Assembly: GCA_023423895.1 (NCBI GenBank)
Contig: JAFAER010000055.1
Location: forward strand, 124,001-188,000
Direction: 5' to 3'
Origin: Pseudomonadota bacterium
Lineage (GTDB): Bacteria > Myxococcota_A > Polyangia > Polyangiales > Polyangiaceae
DNA: 64,000 nucleotides
In this document: positions 52,186-61,090 of the stretch, in pieces
How the letters are laid out: the number at the start of each line of letters is the position of its first letter
Numbering within the stretch: position 1 is the first letter of the stretch
Position numbers and translations under genes: made by a program
The notes under the pieces: generated by a model
The model's input: only the letters and a program-made list of their open reading frames with translations
Told to the model about the DNA's origin: nothing
Databases searched by the model: none

Positions 52186-53166
52186 ATGGATCTGAATCAC
52201 GTCACGGCTTTCGTGCGGGTCGTCCAGGACGGCAGCTTTACGGCCGCCGCCAAGGCGCTCGGGCTGCCGAAGTCGTCCGTGAGCCGCAGCATCGCGCAGC
52301 TCGAGCAAGATCTCGGCGTACGCCTGCTCCACCGCACGACGCGCAAGCTCCATCTCACGGATGCCGGGACGGCCTTCCACAACCGCGTCGCGCGTGCGCT
52401 CGCCGACATCGACGAGGCGACGGCCGCGGCCTCCGATCTGCAACGCGAGCTCCGGGGCTCGATCCGCATCAGCGCGCCGGTGGACCTCGGCGTGTGGGCC
52501 GTTGCTCCCATCGTGGCTCGCTTCGTGCGCCGGCACCCGACGGTCACCGTGGAGGTTCGGCTCTCGAACCGCGTCGTCGACCTCGTGGCGGAGAACTTCG
52601 ATCTCGCGGTCCGCGCCGGCCCGACCCGCGACGACTCGCTCATCGCGCGGCGCGCCGGGACCCCCGACCTCGCGCTCTACGCCTCTTCCCGCTACGTCGC
52701 GCGTCGCGGCGCACCGAAGGCGCTCGCCGACCTCGGGTCGCACGACTGCATGGCGCTGCGGACGGACGCGGGCACGATGGCGTGGAAGCTCACCTCCGCG
52801 TCCACGGACGAGGAACAGATCGTTCATCCGAGCGGCTCGATCGCCGCGGACGACATCTCGTTCCTCAAGAAGGCCGTGCTGGCCGGCGGCGGGATTGCGC
52901 TCCTGCCGCTGTACCTCGTCGCTCGAGAAGAGCGAGCGGGCAAGCTCGTCCGCATCTTGCCGGAGTGGCGCTTCACCGGGTCGAGGCTCCATGTCGTGTA
53001 TCCGTCGGCGCGCTACGTGCCCCAGCGCGTCGTGACGTTTCGGGACTATCTCCTGCGGGAGCTCGTGAAGATCTGCGCCGCGTGCGAAGCGGCTGAAGCC
53101 GCCGAGCGGGGCGGGGCTACGTACGACCGGTCCGAGGCGGCGCACGACGGTGCGCGCGCCGAATGA
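52186..53166 (+). CDS. LysR-family transcriptional regulator
   Basis: The 326-residue regulator has an N-terminal winged helix (MDLNHVTAFVRVVQDGSFTAAAKALGLPKSSVSRSIAQLEQ) and a substrate-binding domain from about 90. ATG 52186 gives the usual family start; the longer frame adds 14 residues of no family resemblance. Its stop is one base from the stop of the convergent esterase gene, and no divergent target gene is adjacent. The ligand is unknown. Confidence 0.94.
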   Translation: MDLNHVTAFVRVVQDGSFTAAAKALGLPKSSVSRSIAQLEQDLGVRLLHRTTRKLHLTDAGTAFHNRVARALADIDEATAAASDLQRELRGSIRISAPVDLGVWAVAPIVARFVRRHPTVTVEVRLSNRVVDLVAENFDLAVRAGPTRDDSLIARRAGTPDLALYASSRYVARRGAPKALADLGSHDCMALRTDAGTMAWKLTSASTDEEQIVHPSGSIAADDISFLKKAVLAGGGIALLPLYLVAREERAGKLVRILPEWRFTGSRLHVVYPSARYVPQRVVTFRDYLLRELVKICAACEAAEAAERGGATYDRSEAAHDGARAE

Positions 53167-53167
53167 C

Positions 53168-54079
53168 TCACTGACGCTCGAAGAACGTCCACGAAGCTTC
53201 GGCTGCCTGGTCCCAGACCCAGTGCCCGAGCGGCGGGACGGAGCAGAAGCCGACGGCCTTGCCCGTTGGGCACCCGCGATACACGCGGCACTCGGCGTAA
53301 CCGCTCGTCTCCATCTCGTCCGTCTTGCAGCCGTTGACGTAGGCCCAGTACTCCGCGGAGAACCGTCCGCTGTCGAGCGTCACACCAAAGTCGCGCTCAC
53401 CGTGGAGGGCCAGCATCGCAACGGGCTTCTGACCGGGACACTTCGGGTACCCGTTGGGCCACTTCTCGAGCTGGTTGTACGGCGCGCCGCCTGCGTTCGA
53501 CGCGATCGCGCGCAACATGCCGGGCCGGTGACACGCGAGCACGTTCGCGAGGAAGCCGCCGCTCGAATAGCCGGTGGCGAACAGCCTCGTTCGGTCGATC
53601 GGCTTCTCCTTTTCGATCGCGTCGACGACGGCTTCGATGAACGCGACCTCGCGGTTGTTGCGCGTCGTCTCGAGGTCCCACGTCGCGTGGATGCCGTCGA
53701 GGTAAGCGAGCAGAGCGTTCTTGCCGGTCGCTCGCTCGAACGGCCAGGCCCGATGAAAGCCGGCCGCGTCGCCGCCGTCGCCGTGGAAGACGAGGACGAG
53801 CGGGTAGCGCCGGCCGGCGTCGAGCTCGGTCGGCTCCACGAGCAAGTACCCGCGCGTCTTCCCGCCGACGTCGATCGTCCGCTGGGCGGTCCGCGTGAGC
53901 GCGTCGGCTGCCGGTCCACGCGCCATCCGTGGAAGCACGGAGCTCTCGCCCTCGAGCGTGTGGACGCGCACCGGCGCCTTGTCGCGGCGACACCCGACCG
54001 ACGCTAGTGACGCAAACGACGCGAGCGCGCAGAGCGCCGCGAGGCGGACGCGGTTCAGAGCGCGCGAACCCGCTGCCAA
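53168..54079 (-). CDS. secreted lipoprotein esterase (PHB-depolymerase/feruloyl-esterase-like)
   Basis: A 303-residue alpha/beta hydrolase with a lipoprotein signal ending ASVGC. It shows the oxyanion HGDGGDAAGF, nucleophile GYSSGG, a catalytic Asp candidate in LHGERDFG and His in PPLGHWVWD. Several cysteines fit disulfides of secreted esterases. TTG 54079 is the only start near the signal and overlaps the previous gene by 25 nt. The substrate may be a polyester or a plant ester; this is inferred from the family. Confidence 0.85.
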   Translation of the reverse strand: MAAGSRALNRVRLAALCALASFASLASVGCRRDKAPVRVHTLEGESSVLPRMARGPAADALTRTAQRTIDVGGKTRGYLLVEPTELDAGRRYPLVLVFHGDGGDAAGFHRAWPFERATGKNALLAYLDGIHATWDLETTRNNREVAFIEAVVDAIEKEKPIDRTRLFATGYSSGGFLANVLACHRPGMLRAIASNAGGAPYNQLEKWPNGYPKCPGQKPVAMLALHGERDFGVTLDSGRFSAEYWAYVNGCKTDEMETSGYAECRVYRGCPTGKAVGFCSVPPLGHWVWDQAAEASWTFFERQ

Positions 54080-54531
54080 GGGAAAGCCCAGCTGCGGAAC
54101 ACCCTCGTCGAGCCCTTGGCGTCGAAGTCGGCGCGCACGGCCGCGGGGATGTCGGTCAGCGGAAGGCGCCGTGTCGACGTGCCGGTTCGGCCGTCCTCGT
54201 AACGGACGCGAACCGTGGTCTCGACCTCACCTTCGTGAGCGTAGCGAACGAACTCGAGCTCCACGGCGCGCACGAGCTCCTCGATCTTGCCCACGACGTC
54301 CGCGTCGGGCTCGTCGGCGAGGGTGCGCGTGAGCTTCTTTCGTTCGTCGGGGGTCGATCCGCGGATCCCGAGGACGGGCTCGGCGAGCTCGTGTTCGAGC
54401 GCCTCGCGTACGAACCGGTCGAGCGCGAGCGTCGTCTCGCGTGCGACTTCGAGCGACGACGCCTTCGAGCGCTTGTAGAGCAGGAACGCGAGGAGCGTCC
54501 CGAGCAAGGCGGCGAACGCGGCGAACATCAT
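54055..54531 (-). CDS. membrane-anchored hypothetical protein
   Basis: A 158-residue protein with one N-terminal membrane helix (FAAFAALLGTLLAFLLY) and a soluble domain with helices (LALDRFVREALEHELAEPVLG) and strands (VETTVRVRYEDGRTG). No family is recognised. Its start overlaps the DUF938 methyltransferase stop by 4 nt and its end overlaps the esterase start, so the three genes are translationally linked. Confidence 0.75.
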   Translation of the reverse strand: MMFAAFAALLGTLLAFLLYKRSKASSLEVARETTLALDRFVREALEHELAEPVLGIRGSTPDERKKLTRTLADEPDADVVGKIEELVRAVELEFVRYAHEGEVETTVRVRYEDGRTGTSTRRLPLTDIPAAVRADFDAKGSTRVFRSWAFPWQRVRAL

Positions 54532-55160
54532 CGCCCGAGCATAGCAGCGTCGCGCCGCTCGAAGATGACCGAGAGGTTGTTCGCGGGCATCTCGACGACG
54601 TCACGAAGCACGAAGCCGTGCCGCGCGCCCGTCTGCTCGACCTCCTCGAGATCGCGGACGCCCCATTCGGGGTTGCGCGCCTTGAGGCTGGCATCGAACG
54701 CTTCGTTGCTCGGCGCCGTGTGGGCTCCGCCGCGGCGATACGGCCCGTAGAGGTAGAGCACCTTCCCCGGAGCAAGGAGCCCTGCCGCGCCCTCGAAGAG
54801 CGCCTCACACGCGATCCACGGCGAGATGTGGATCATGTTCACGCATGTGATGACGTCGGGCGAAGCCTGGAGCGGTGGCCAGGGCTGGAACGTGACGTCG
54901 AGGTCGAGCGCGGGCAAGACGCGTTCGGCTCTGGCTTGCGTGCGCCAGGCGTCGATGCTCCGGCGGGACTCTGCGTCCGGATCGGTCGGCTGCCAGCTCG
55001 CCACCTGGAGGCGAGGTGCCAGGAAGACCGCGTGCTCTCCGGTGCCGCTCGCGATCTCGAGCACGTTCGCGCCAGGCGACACGACGCGACGGAGAACTTC
55101 GAGGATCGGGTCGCGGTTGCGAGCCGTGGCCGGCGCGAACCTCCGCAGGTCGTTCATCAC
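54528..55160 (-). CDS. DUF938 SAM-dependent methyltransferase
   Basis: The 210-residue protein has a class I methyltransferase motif I (VLEIASGTGEHAVFLA) and later blocks typical of DUF938: WQPTDPD, INMIHISPW-like VNMIHISPW, LYLYGPYRR and EWGVRDLEE. The substrate is not established for this family. The start is GTG 55160 or the following ATG 55157, which makes one residue difference. First gene of a three-gene run ending in the esterase. Confidence 0.92.
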   Translation of the reverse strand: MMNDLRRFAPATARNRDPILEVLRRVVSPGANVLEIASGTGEHAVFLAPRLQVASWQPTDPDAESRRSIDAWRTQARAERVLPALDLDVTFQPWPPLQASPDVITCVNMIHISPWIACEALFEGAAGLLAPGKVLYLYGPYRRGGAHTAPSNEAFDASLKARNPEWGVRDLEEVEQTGARHGFVLRDVVEMPANNLSVIFERRDAAMLGR

Positions 55161-55203
55161 GCCTGCAGGATGCCCGCGCCGGTCGCCACCAGCAAGAGTG
55201 CCG

Positions 55204-55860
55204 TCAGCTCGCCTTCTGCGATCGAATCGTCAGCTTGATGACGACGTCGTCGCGAATGAGGTCGTCCGGCTTGCCCGCGTAGACGAGGCCGAAGTCTTTG
55301 CGGTTGATCGCGAACTCGGCGTCCACGTCGACGCCGCTCGCGGACGTCTTGATCGTCGCAGGGAAGGTGACGCTCTTCGTCACACCGTGCAGCGTCAGGT
55401 TGCCCTTCACGGTGTGGGTCGCGCCCTTCTCTCCGCCCTTCGTCACTTCGGTCGACGTGAAGGAGGCCTTGGGGAACTTCGCGACGTCGAAGAAGTCGGG
55501 CGACTTCAGGTGCCCGACGAGCTTGTCGTTGTCGGTGTAGAGCGAATCGGTGTCGATCTCGACGTTGACGGAGCTCTTCTCCGGCGTGCCCTCGACGAAG
55601 TTCACTTCGCCCTTGAACACCTTGAATCCGCCGTCGTGTTTGCCGGTCACCTTCGAGCCGGTCCACTCGACCTTCGACGCCGACGGATCGAACGTGTACT
55701 TCACCGAGCCCGTCGGCGCGCTCTTCGGCTCGACCGCGCTCGGAGTCGCCTCGGTGGTGACGGCCTTCGTCTTGCCCTTCGAGGGATCCTCACAGGCCGC
55801 CAAGGTGACGATCGCGAGGCTGGCGATCGAAACGCGAGCGAGTTGCACGAGCGCGCTCAT
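55204..55860 (-). CDS. YceI-family lipoprotein
   Basis: A 218-residue lipoprotein (signal ending LAAC) with a YceI lipocalin-like domain: KYTFDPSASKVEWTGSK, VGHLKSPDFFDVAKFP and LTLHGVTKSVTFP. YceI proteins bind polyisoprenoid chains in the periplasm. It overlaps the upstream YceI gene by 4 nt, so two paralogues are coupled. They differ in export signal: this one is lipidated, the other has none visible. Confidence 0.92.
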   Translation of the reverse strand: MSALVQLARVSIASLAIVTLAACEDPSKGKTKAVTTEATPSAVEPKSAPTGSVKYTFDPSASKVEWTGSKVTGKHDGGFKVFKGEVNFVEGTPEKSSVNVEIDTDSLYTDNDKLVGHLKSPDFFDVAKFPKASFTSTEVTKGGEKGATHTVKGNLTLHGVTKSVTFPATIKTSASGVDVDAEFAINRKDFGLVYAGKPDDLIRDDVVIKLTIRSQKAS

Positions 55861-56432
55861 TGCTCCCTCCGAAGCTCGATGTCGAGCTGAATCGAGATCT
55901 CGTCGCCGACGAGCAGGCCGCCCGCCTCGAGCACCGTGTTCCACGTCATTCCGAAGTCGGAACGCTTGATGACGGTCTTGGCGGAAGCGCCGATGACCGT
56001 CTGACCCCAGGGGTTCACGAGCGGCGGGGTCGGGCCCTCGACGTCGAGCGCGACCACCCGCGTCGTGTCCCGGATCGTGAGATCGCCGACGACCTCGAGG
56101 GAGCCGTCCTTGCTCCGGCCGACGCCTCGCGAACGGAACGTGATCTTCGGAAACTTCTCGACGTCGAGGAAGTCCGGGCTGCGGAGGTGCGCGTCGCGCT
56201 GCGCCTCGCGCGTGTTGATCGACGCGACGTCGAGGGTGGCCTCGATCTGCGTTGCGTCGGGACGATTCGGGTCCCAAGTGACGGTCCCCGACACGTTCTG
56301 GAACTCACCGCGGACCGTCGACACCATCATGTGCCGAACCCCGAAGGTGACGCTCGTATGTGAGGGGTCGATCGTCCACTTCGTGGCGGTTGCGGTCGTT
56401 TGCCGCTCCGCCTGCGCGCTCTCCATGGTCAT
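55857..56432 (-). CDS. YceI-family protein without signal peptide
   Basis: The 191-residue YceI protein shows KWTIDPSHTSVTFGVRHMMVSTVRGEF, AHLRSPDFLDVEKFPKITF and DLTIRDTTRVVALDVEGP. It starts MTMESAQAERQTT, with no signal peptide or lipobox, so it is probably cytoplasmic, although many relatives are periplasmic. It is the first gene of the pair and overlaps the lipidated paralogue by 4 nt. It may shuttle or store an isoprenoid on the inner side; this is inference. Confidence 0.92.
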   Translation of the reverse strand: MTMESAQAERQTTATATKWTIDPSHTSVTFGVRHMMVSTVRGEFQNVSGTVTWDPNRPDATQIEATLDVASINTREAQRDAHLRSPDFLDVEKFPKITFRSRGVGRSKDGSLEVVGDLTIRDTTRVVALDVEGPTPPLVNPWGQTVIGASAKTVIKRSDFGMTWNTVLEAGGLLVGDEISIQLDIELRREQ

Positions 56433-56623
56433 CGTTCGGTCTCCTTTACAGGCGCAACGATGCCCCGAAGTTGGTGTCTCGTTTCGTGGAGCCTCGACAA
56501 CGCAGTGTTCCGGAGCTGGAACGATCTCGTGCTGAGCTTCGATTGCGGAGGATCGAGCACGACCCGTCGTGACGAGCGCAGCCGCGCAGACCGCCCCGCA
56601 TGCGCATCGCTGGCGGTCCCCAC

Positions 56624-57031
56624 TCAGACGGACGGCGGACCGGCGATCCCCCGGCGGACCTCGTCGAGCATCACCTCGATGGTCTCGCGCGCGATGCCGA
56701 GCTCGATCGCCACGTCGCGAAACATCTGCTCCTCCTCCGGCGCGAGCCCGTCGGCGAACGCAACGACGAGCGCGCCTCGAAGCGCGGCCAAGCGACGGGC
56801 CTGCGGCAGGCGGTCCACGAGCGAGCGCACGTACCGATCGGGCCCGAGCTCGCCCATCTTGGTGATCTCGGACTCGACGATGGCTCCGAGCGCCATCGCG
56901 GGGAACTCGTCGCCGACGAGCCGGCCGAGCCGCGAGCTCAGGGCCCCGATCTCGCTCTCCGAGACGTCTCCGTCGGCGGCAGCGAGCAGGACGCAGAGCC
57001 CGATCTCGGCGTGACGTGCAGTGTCGCCCAT
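56624..57031 (-). CDS. TerB-like (tellurite-resistance-type) protein
   Basis: A 135-residue all-helical protein with the TerB-type start GLCVLLAAADGDVSESEI and an acidic repeat (ADGLAPEEEQMFRDVA) that could bind metal in EF-like fashion. ATG 57031 is chosen; ATG 57046 is in frame five codons earlier and neither has a clear ribosome site. It stands alone; no other ter gene is present, so tellurite resistance is not implied. Confidence 0.82.
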   Translation of the reverse strand: MGDTARHAEIGLCVLLAAADGDVSESEIGALSSRLGRLVGDEFPAMALGAIVESEITKMGELGPDRYVRSLVDRLPQARRLAALRGALVVAFADGLAPEEEQMFRDVAIELGIARETIEVMLDEVRRGIAGPPSV

Positions 57032-57166
57032 GGTCGAGTGTAACATTGCGCGAGCGTCATCGACTCTAGCCGAGGCGCGCTCCCGATGACCAGAGGCTCG
57101 GCTCCGTTCGCTGGGTCGGGCCCGCACGTTGCAGCTGCGACGCCGCGAAGGACAAGCGCGCGCAAC

Positions 57167-57769
57167 ATGGATCGAGCTCGAACCGCCGTCGTCGTCATCG
57201 CTGCCGTGACGGGGACGGTCCATTGTGACGCCACGGAACGAAGCGACGCGACCGAGCTCTCGGAACGCCCGGCCGAGGTACCTCGGGCGCGCTGGGCCAC
57301 GCAATGGGCGGAGCCCGAGCCGTGGCGGGTGATGGAGCTCGACGCGCTCGTCGCCGAGCGCAGCGCGCGCGAGCGTTTCGACGCCATCGAGACCAGGCTC
57401 GGCTCGAGCGTGTCGTCGACCGCGAGCGGAGCGGACGGAACGTCCTATGTCGCCGGGATCTTCTCCGGCGCGATCCGTGTCGGGGGTGAGGTCATCGCGA
57501 GCCATGGCGGCGATGACGTCTTCCTCGCGCGCATCCTAGGCGACGGTCAGATCGCCTGGGCGCGCGCCGTCGGAAGCAAGGGGACCGAGAGCGGCGCCAA
57601 GGTCGACTTCGAAGACGGCCGCGTGAAGCTCGTCGCGATGACGAACGGCGCGGTCGACTGCGGGCGCGGCCCGCTCCAGACATGGGACTCGGAGGCGTTT
57701 TTCCTCTGCACGTTCGGCGCCGACGGGACCCCGATCGATGGCGCTACGTTTCCGACGGGCCGCCAGTAG
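57167..57769 (+). CDS. secreted lipoprotein-like protein, beta-propeller-type fragment
   Basis: A 200-residue protein with an N-terminal hydrophobic segment ending TGTVHC and a C-terminal stretch (YVAGIFSGAIRVGGEVIASHGGDDVFLARI, GDGQIAWARAVGSKGTE) that fits the SBBP/beta-propeller repeat of large myxobacterial secreted proteins. Only one to two repeats are present, so it is either a short relative or a fragment. ATG 57167 follows a long open frame. Convergent with prfC. Confidence 0.65.
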   Translation: MDRARTAVVVIAAVTGTVHCDATERSDATELSERPAEVPRARWATQWAEPEPWRVMELDALVAERSARERFDAIETRLGSSVSSTASGADGTSYVAGIFSGAIRVGGEVIASHGGDDVFLARILGDGQIAWARAVGSKGTESGAKVDFEDGRVKLVAMTNGAVDCGRGPLQTWDSEAFFLCTFGADGTPIDGATFPTGRQ

Positions 57770-57793
57770 AGCGCTGGCGGGCCGGCGTAGACG

Positions 57794-59443
57794 TCAGTCC
57801 TTGCGCATGACGACGCCGCGCGCGGTTTCTGCGAACGTGAAATCCGGCATGTCCTGGATCGCCGCGTTGAGCTGCCAGTCTCCCGAGAAGAGGATGACCG
57901 GACGACCGCGCACGTCGACGACGACGAGACCCGGCCGCGCGCGTGTGAGCGCCTGGAGATCGACCTCGGCTCCGTCCTTCCGCGTGATCCAGCGCGCGTG
58001 CATCACGTTGATGCCTTCGTACCGGATCTCGACGTCGTATTCGGCCTTGAGTCGGTGCTTCACGACCTCCAGCTGGAGCTGGCCGACGGCGCCCAGGACG
58101 ATGTCGCCCATGCGTGCGTCCGGTGGCCGGTAGAGCTGGATCGTGCCTTCCTGTGCGAGCTGCTCGATGCCCTTCTGGAGCTGCTTGCGCCGGAGAGGAT
58201 CGGCCATCACGAGCCGTGCGAAGTGCTCCGGCGCGAAGCTCGGAATCTCTTCGAACGTGAAGTCCGGTCCGTCCGTCAGCGTGTCGCCGATCTCGAAGAC
58301 ACCCGGGTCATAGACACCGAGCACGTCGCCGGCGAAGGCCTCGTCGACGACGCTGCGCTCCTGCGCGACGAACTGCGTCGGGTTCGCGAGCCGGATCTCG
58401 CGCTTCGTCCGGACGTGCCGCACCTTCATCCCGCGCTCGAACCGGCCCGAGCACACGCGAACGAACGCGACGCGATCGCGATGCGCGCGGTCCATGTTCG
58501 ACTGGATCTTGAAGACGAAGCCGGAGAAGTGCGAGTCCGTCGCCTCGAGATCGCCGCCCGACGTCACGCGCGGGGGCGGCGCGGGCATCAGGTTGCAGAA
58601 CGTCTCGAGGAACGCCTCGAGGCCGAAGTTGTTGATGGCGCTGCCGAAGAACATCGGCGACACCTCGCCGTGCTCGAAGCGCTTCTTGTCGAACGCGTCG
58701 CCGGCGGCTTCGAGGAGCTCCGCTTCGTCGCGGAGCTGCTTGTAGCCTTCTGCCTCGAGCTCCTGCTCGAGCATCGGGTCGTCGAGGCCGGTGACCTTCA
58801 CCGGCGCCTTCTCCGCGCCACCCGCTGCGCTCGACGAGGCGCCGTCGGCGTCGAACAGGTAAACGCGATGCTCGATGCGGTGGTAGACGCCTCGGAAGGT
58901 GCCGCCGCGGAAGATCGGCCACGTGATCGGGAACACGCCGATGCCGAGCACGCTCTCGACCTCGCCGATGAGCTCGAAAGCGTCACGGCCGGGCCGGTCC
59001 ATCTTGTTCACGAACGTGAAGATGGGGATGCTCCGCTGCTTGCAGACGCGAAACAGCTTCTTGGTCTGCGCTTCGACGCCCTTCGCGCAGTCGAGGAGCA
59101 TCACGGCTCCGTCGACGGCGTGCAGGGTGCGGTAGGTGTCCTCGCTGAAGTCGGCGTGGCCCGGGGTGTCGAGCAGGTTCATCTGCAGCCCGCGATACGG
59201 GAACTGCAGGACGCTCGTCGTGATGGAGATGCCGCGTTCGCGCTCCATCTCCATCCAGTCGCTGACCGCCGCCGCACGGCCGCGCTTGGCCTTCACCGCG
59301 CCGGCGAGCTGGATGACTCCGCCGTAGAGAAGCAGCTTCTCCGTGAGCGTCGTCTTGCCCGCGTCGGGGTGAGAGATGATCGCGAACGTCTTGCGGCGGT
59401 TCACTTCTTGAATCCGCCGCGCCTCCACCGGGTCGTGACTCAC
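57794..59443 (-). CDS. prfC: peptide chain release factor 3
   Basis: A GTPase that recycles RF1/RF2 after termination. The 549-residue protein has G1 SHPDAGKTTLTE, the switch region ERGISITTSVLQFP, G3 LLDTPGHADFSED and G4 VNKMDRPGRD, followed by the RF3-specific domains (QLQLEVVKHRLKAEYDV). GTG 59443 gives VSHDPVEARRIQEVNRRKTFAI and overlaps the stop of the upstream small gene in GTGA. The frame is open for more than 130 codons upstream, but that part is the shadow of the small gene. Confidence 0.96.
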   Translation of the reverse strand: MSHDPVEARRIQEVNRRKTFAIISHPDAGKTTLTEKLLLYGGVIQLAGAVKAKRGRAAAVSDWMEMERERGISITTSVLQFPYRGLQMNLLDTPGHADFSEDTYRTLHAVDGAVMLLDCAKGVEAQTKKLFRVCKQRSIPIFTFVNKMDRPGRDAFELIGEVESVLGIGVFPITWPIFRGGTFRGVYHRIEHRVYLFDADGASSSAAGGAEKAPVKVTGLDDPMLEQELEAEGYKQLRDEAELLEAAGDAFDKKRFEHGEVSPMFFGSAINNFGLEAFLETFCNLMPAPPPRVTSGGDLEATDSHFSGFVFKIQSNMDRAHRDRVAFVRVCSGRFERGMKVRHVRTKREIRLANPTQFVAQERSVVDEAFAGDVLGVYDPGVFEIGDTLTDGPDFTFEEIPSFAPEHFARLVMADPLRRKQLQKGIEQLAQEGTIQLYRPPDARMGDIVLGAVGQLQLEVVKHRLKAEYDVEIRYEGINVMHARWITRKDGAEVDLQALTRARPGLVVVDVRGRPVILFSGDWQLNAAIQDMPDFTFAETARGVVMRKD

Positions 59444-59745
59444 GTGCGAGGGGTCTCTTCGGGCTGGGAGCCTTCCGGCGACGGCGTCGACGGTGCAGGG
59501 CTCGGTGTCATGGGCTCCGCGGTCTTCGGCTTCTGTCCCGTCCTGCGGGCGAGGACCTTCGGGTCGCGCGTCGACCCGAGGGACTGGCGGCACATCTGGC
59601 AACGATAGACGACGTGGTCGGGCTTGGGCGTGATCCCGAACATGCTGAGCAGGATCCAGCCCCAGAGGGTGTACTCCGGCTCTTCGACCACCATCTCGTG
59701 GCTCTTCGTATGACCGCAACGGCAGGTGCGCTGGGGACGCGCCAT
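59440..59745 (-). CDS. small zinc-ribbon-like protein before prfC
   Basis: A 101-residue protein: MARPQRTCRCGHTKSHEM, then a hydrophobic stretch (YTLWGWILLSMFGI), a second cysteine pair CQMC and a Pro/Thr/Ser-rich tail. CRCGH and CQMC could form one zinc site. No family is recognised. GTGA overlap with prfC makes it likely that the two are co-translated. ATG 59745 is preferred over an earlier ATG that reads the heptamer repeats as MRDAG. Confidence 0.7.
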   Translation of the reverse strand: MARPQRTCRCGHTKSHEMVVEEPEYTLWGWILLSMFGITPKPDHVVYRCQMCRQSLGSTRDPKVLARRTGQKPKTAEPMTPSPAPSTPSPEGSQPEETPRT

Positions 59746-59821
59746 GACGACCCCATATAGATGCACAAGGCGTGCAGGGAAAGGGCTGCGCTCCATCGAC
59801 GCGTTCGGAGGCGCAATCGGG

Positions 59822-59858
<37 letters not shown>

Positions 59859-59909
59859 CCTATCTATGCAGGGGCATGCCGGATGCAGCGTCGAACCCGA
59901 GGCCGAATC

Positions 59910-60182
59910 ATGATCGAACCCAGCGAGCGCGAAGGCGCGCCGAAGGCTCGCGGCGACGAAGGCGACGGCACCGGCACCGGCAATCTGGTGGTCGACGAAG
60001 ACGAGCACTGGCAGGGGTATCCGGGGGGCGAGGCGGCGACGAGCTATCCCGTCGTCGATCGTGGCCGATACAAGCTCCTCCTCTTCTTGGTGGCGCTCGC
60101 CTTCCTCGGCACGGCCATCGCGATCGCTACCCGGCAAAGCGAAAATCTCCCACGGGACGAGCGGTCGCTCGCCCCCAAATGA
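59910..60182 (+). CDS. small tail-anchored membrane protein
   Basis: A 90-residue protein with an acidic, Gly/Asp-rich N-terminus (GDEGDGTGTGNLVVDEDE), then one membrane helix near 60-79 (YKLLLFLVALAFLGTAIAIA) and a short charged end. No family is recognised. ATG 59910 was chosen because the earlier frame reads the heptamer repeats. Weak support, but coding-like codon use and a typical tail-anchor architecture. Confidence 0.6.
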   Translation: MIEPSEREGAPKARGDEGDGTGTGNLVVDEDEHWQGYPGGEAATSYPVVDRGRYKLLLFLVALAFLGTAIAIATRQSENLPRDERSLAPK

Positions 60183-60269
60183 GAGCCAGATGAGGGCTAA
60201 ATGAGCGCCAGATGAGGGAAAGCGGCCGGGGATAGGCTCGGAGCCCAAGCGCGACTATTCTCGCCGCTC

Positions 60270-61079
60270 ATGAACCGGGCACACGCTCTCCTGATCGGGC
60301 TCCTTCCGCTGGTGGTTCTCGCGTGCGAGGACCAGGACAAGAAGAAGGCCGAGCTCCTCGCGAAGACCGCCCCGAGCGCCGAGCCCAAGGCGGCTCCGAG
60401 CGCGGAGGCCACGACCGCCCCAGCGGCGTCTTCCGCCGCTGCCCCGGCAAAGCCGAAGAAGGAGTGCGGGAGCGGACCCGAGGTGGCGATCGACGACCCG
60501 GACCTCGACGCGGCGATCCGGCTGAAGCTCAAGAAGCCGGATGCCGGTCCCACGCCGCTCACGACGAAGGATCTGGCGAGCGTGACGTCGCTCAACGTCA
60601 CGAACAAGGCTTCGCTCGAGGAGCTCGACCCGTGCGTGTTCCCGAAGCTCGTCAACCTGCGCTTCCTCTACCTCCCGAAGGGCTCGTATCGCGACCTCAC
60701 CCCGATCGCGAACCTCACGAAGCTCGAGGCGCTCCGCGTGTCGATCAGCGAGGTCGAGGACCTGAAGCCTCTCGAGAAGCTCGTCATGCTCGATCAGCTC
60801 GACCTCGGACGGACGCACGTGCGCGACATCTCGGCGCTCGCCAACCTCGTGAACCTCACCGAGCTCGCGCTGGATGACACTCAGGTGAGCGACATCGGCC
60901 CACTCGCGAAGCTCACGAAGCTCGAGCAGCTCTCGCTCAAGAACACACTCGTCCAGGACGTCAGCCCGCTGAAGGACCTCAAGAAGCTCAAGTCGCTGAA
61001 CGTCACCGGAACGGCGCTCACGAACCTCGACGTGCTCGAGCCGCTGAAGGCGCGCGGCTTGAAGATCCAGACCAAGTAG
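60270..61079 (+). CDS. leucine-rich-repeat lipoprotein
   Basis: A 269-residue lipoprotein (signal ending VVLAC, C19) with an Ala/Pro/Lys linker and about five LRRs of 22-23 residues (LTKLEALRVSISEVEDLKPL, LVNLTELALDDTQVSDIGPL and similar), of internalin/SDS22 type. It lies at the cell surface or periplasm and probably binds protein. It is followed 11 nt later by a GMC oxidoreductase gene on the same strand. Confidence 0.88.
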   Translation: MNRAHALLIGLLPLVVLACEDQDKKKAELLAKTAPSAEPKAAPSAEATTAPAASSAAAPAKPKKECGSGPEVAIDDPDLDAAIRLKLKKPDAGPTPLTTKDLASVTSLNVTNKASLEELDPCVFPKLVNLRFLYLPKGSYRDLTPIANLTKLEALRVSISEVEDLKPLEKLVMLDQLDLGRTHVRDISALANLVNLTELALDDTQVSDIGPLAKLTKLEQLSLKNTLVQDVSPLKDLKKLKSLNVTGTALTNLDVLEPLKARGLKIQTK

Positions 61080-61090
61080 GGCGAGCGCAC

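Noticed and set aside
57086..57166. N-terminal extension of the beta-propeller-like lipoprotein
   Set aside because: The extra residues precede a normal signal peptide starting at 57167, so the extension is not needed.
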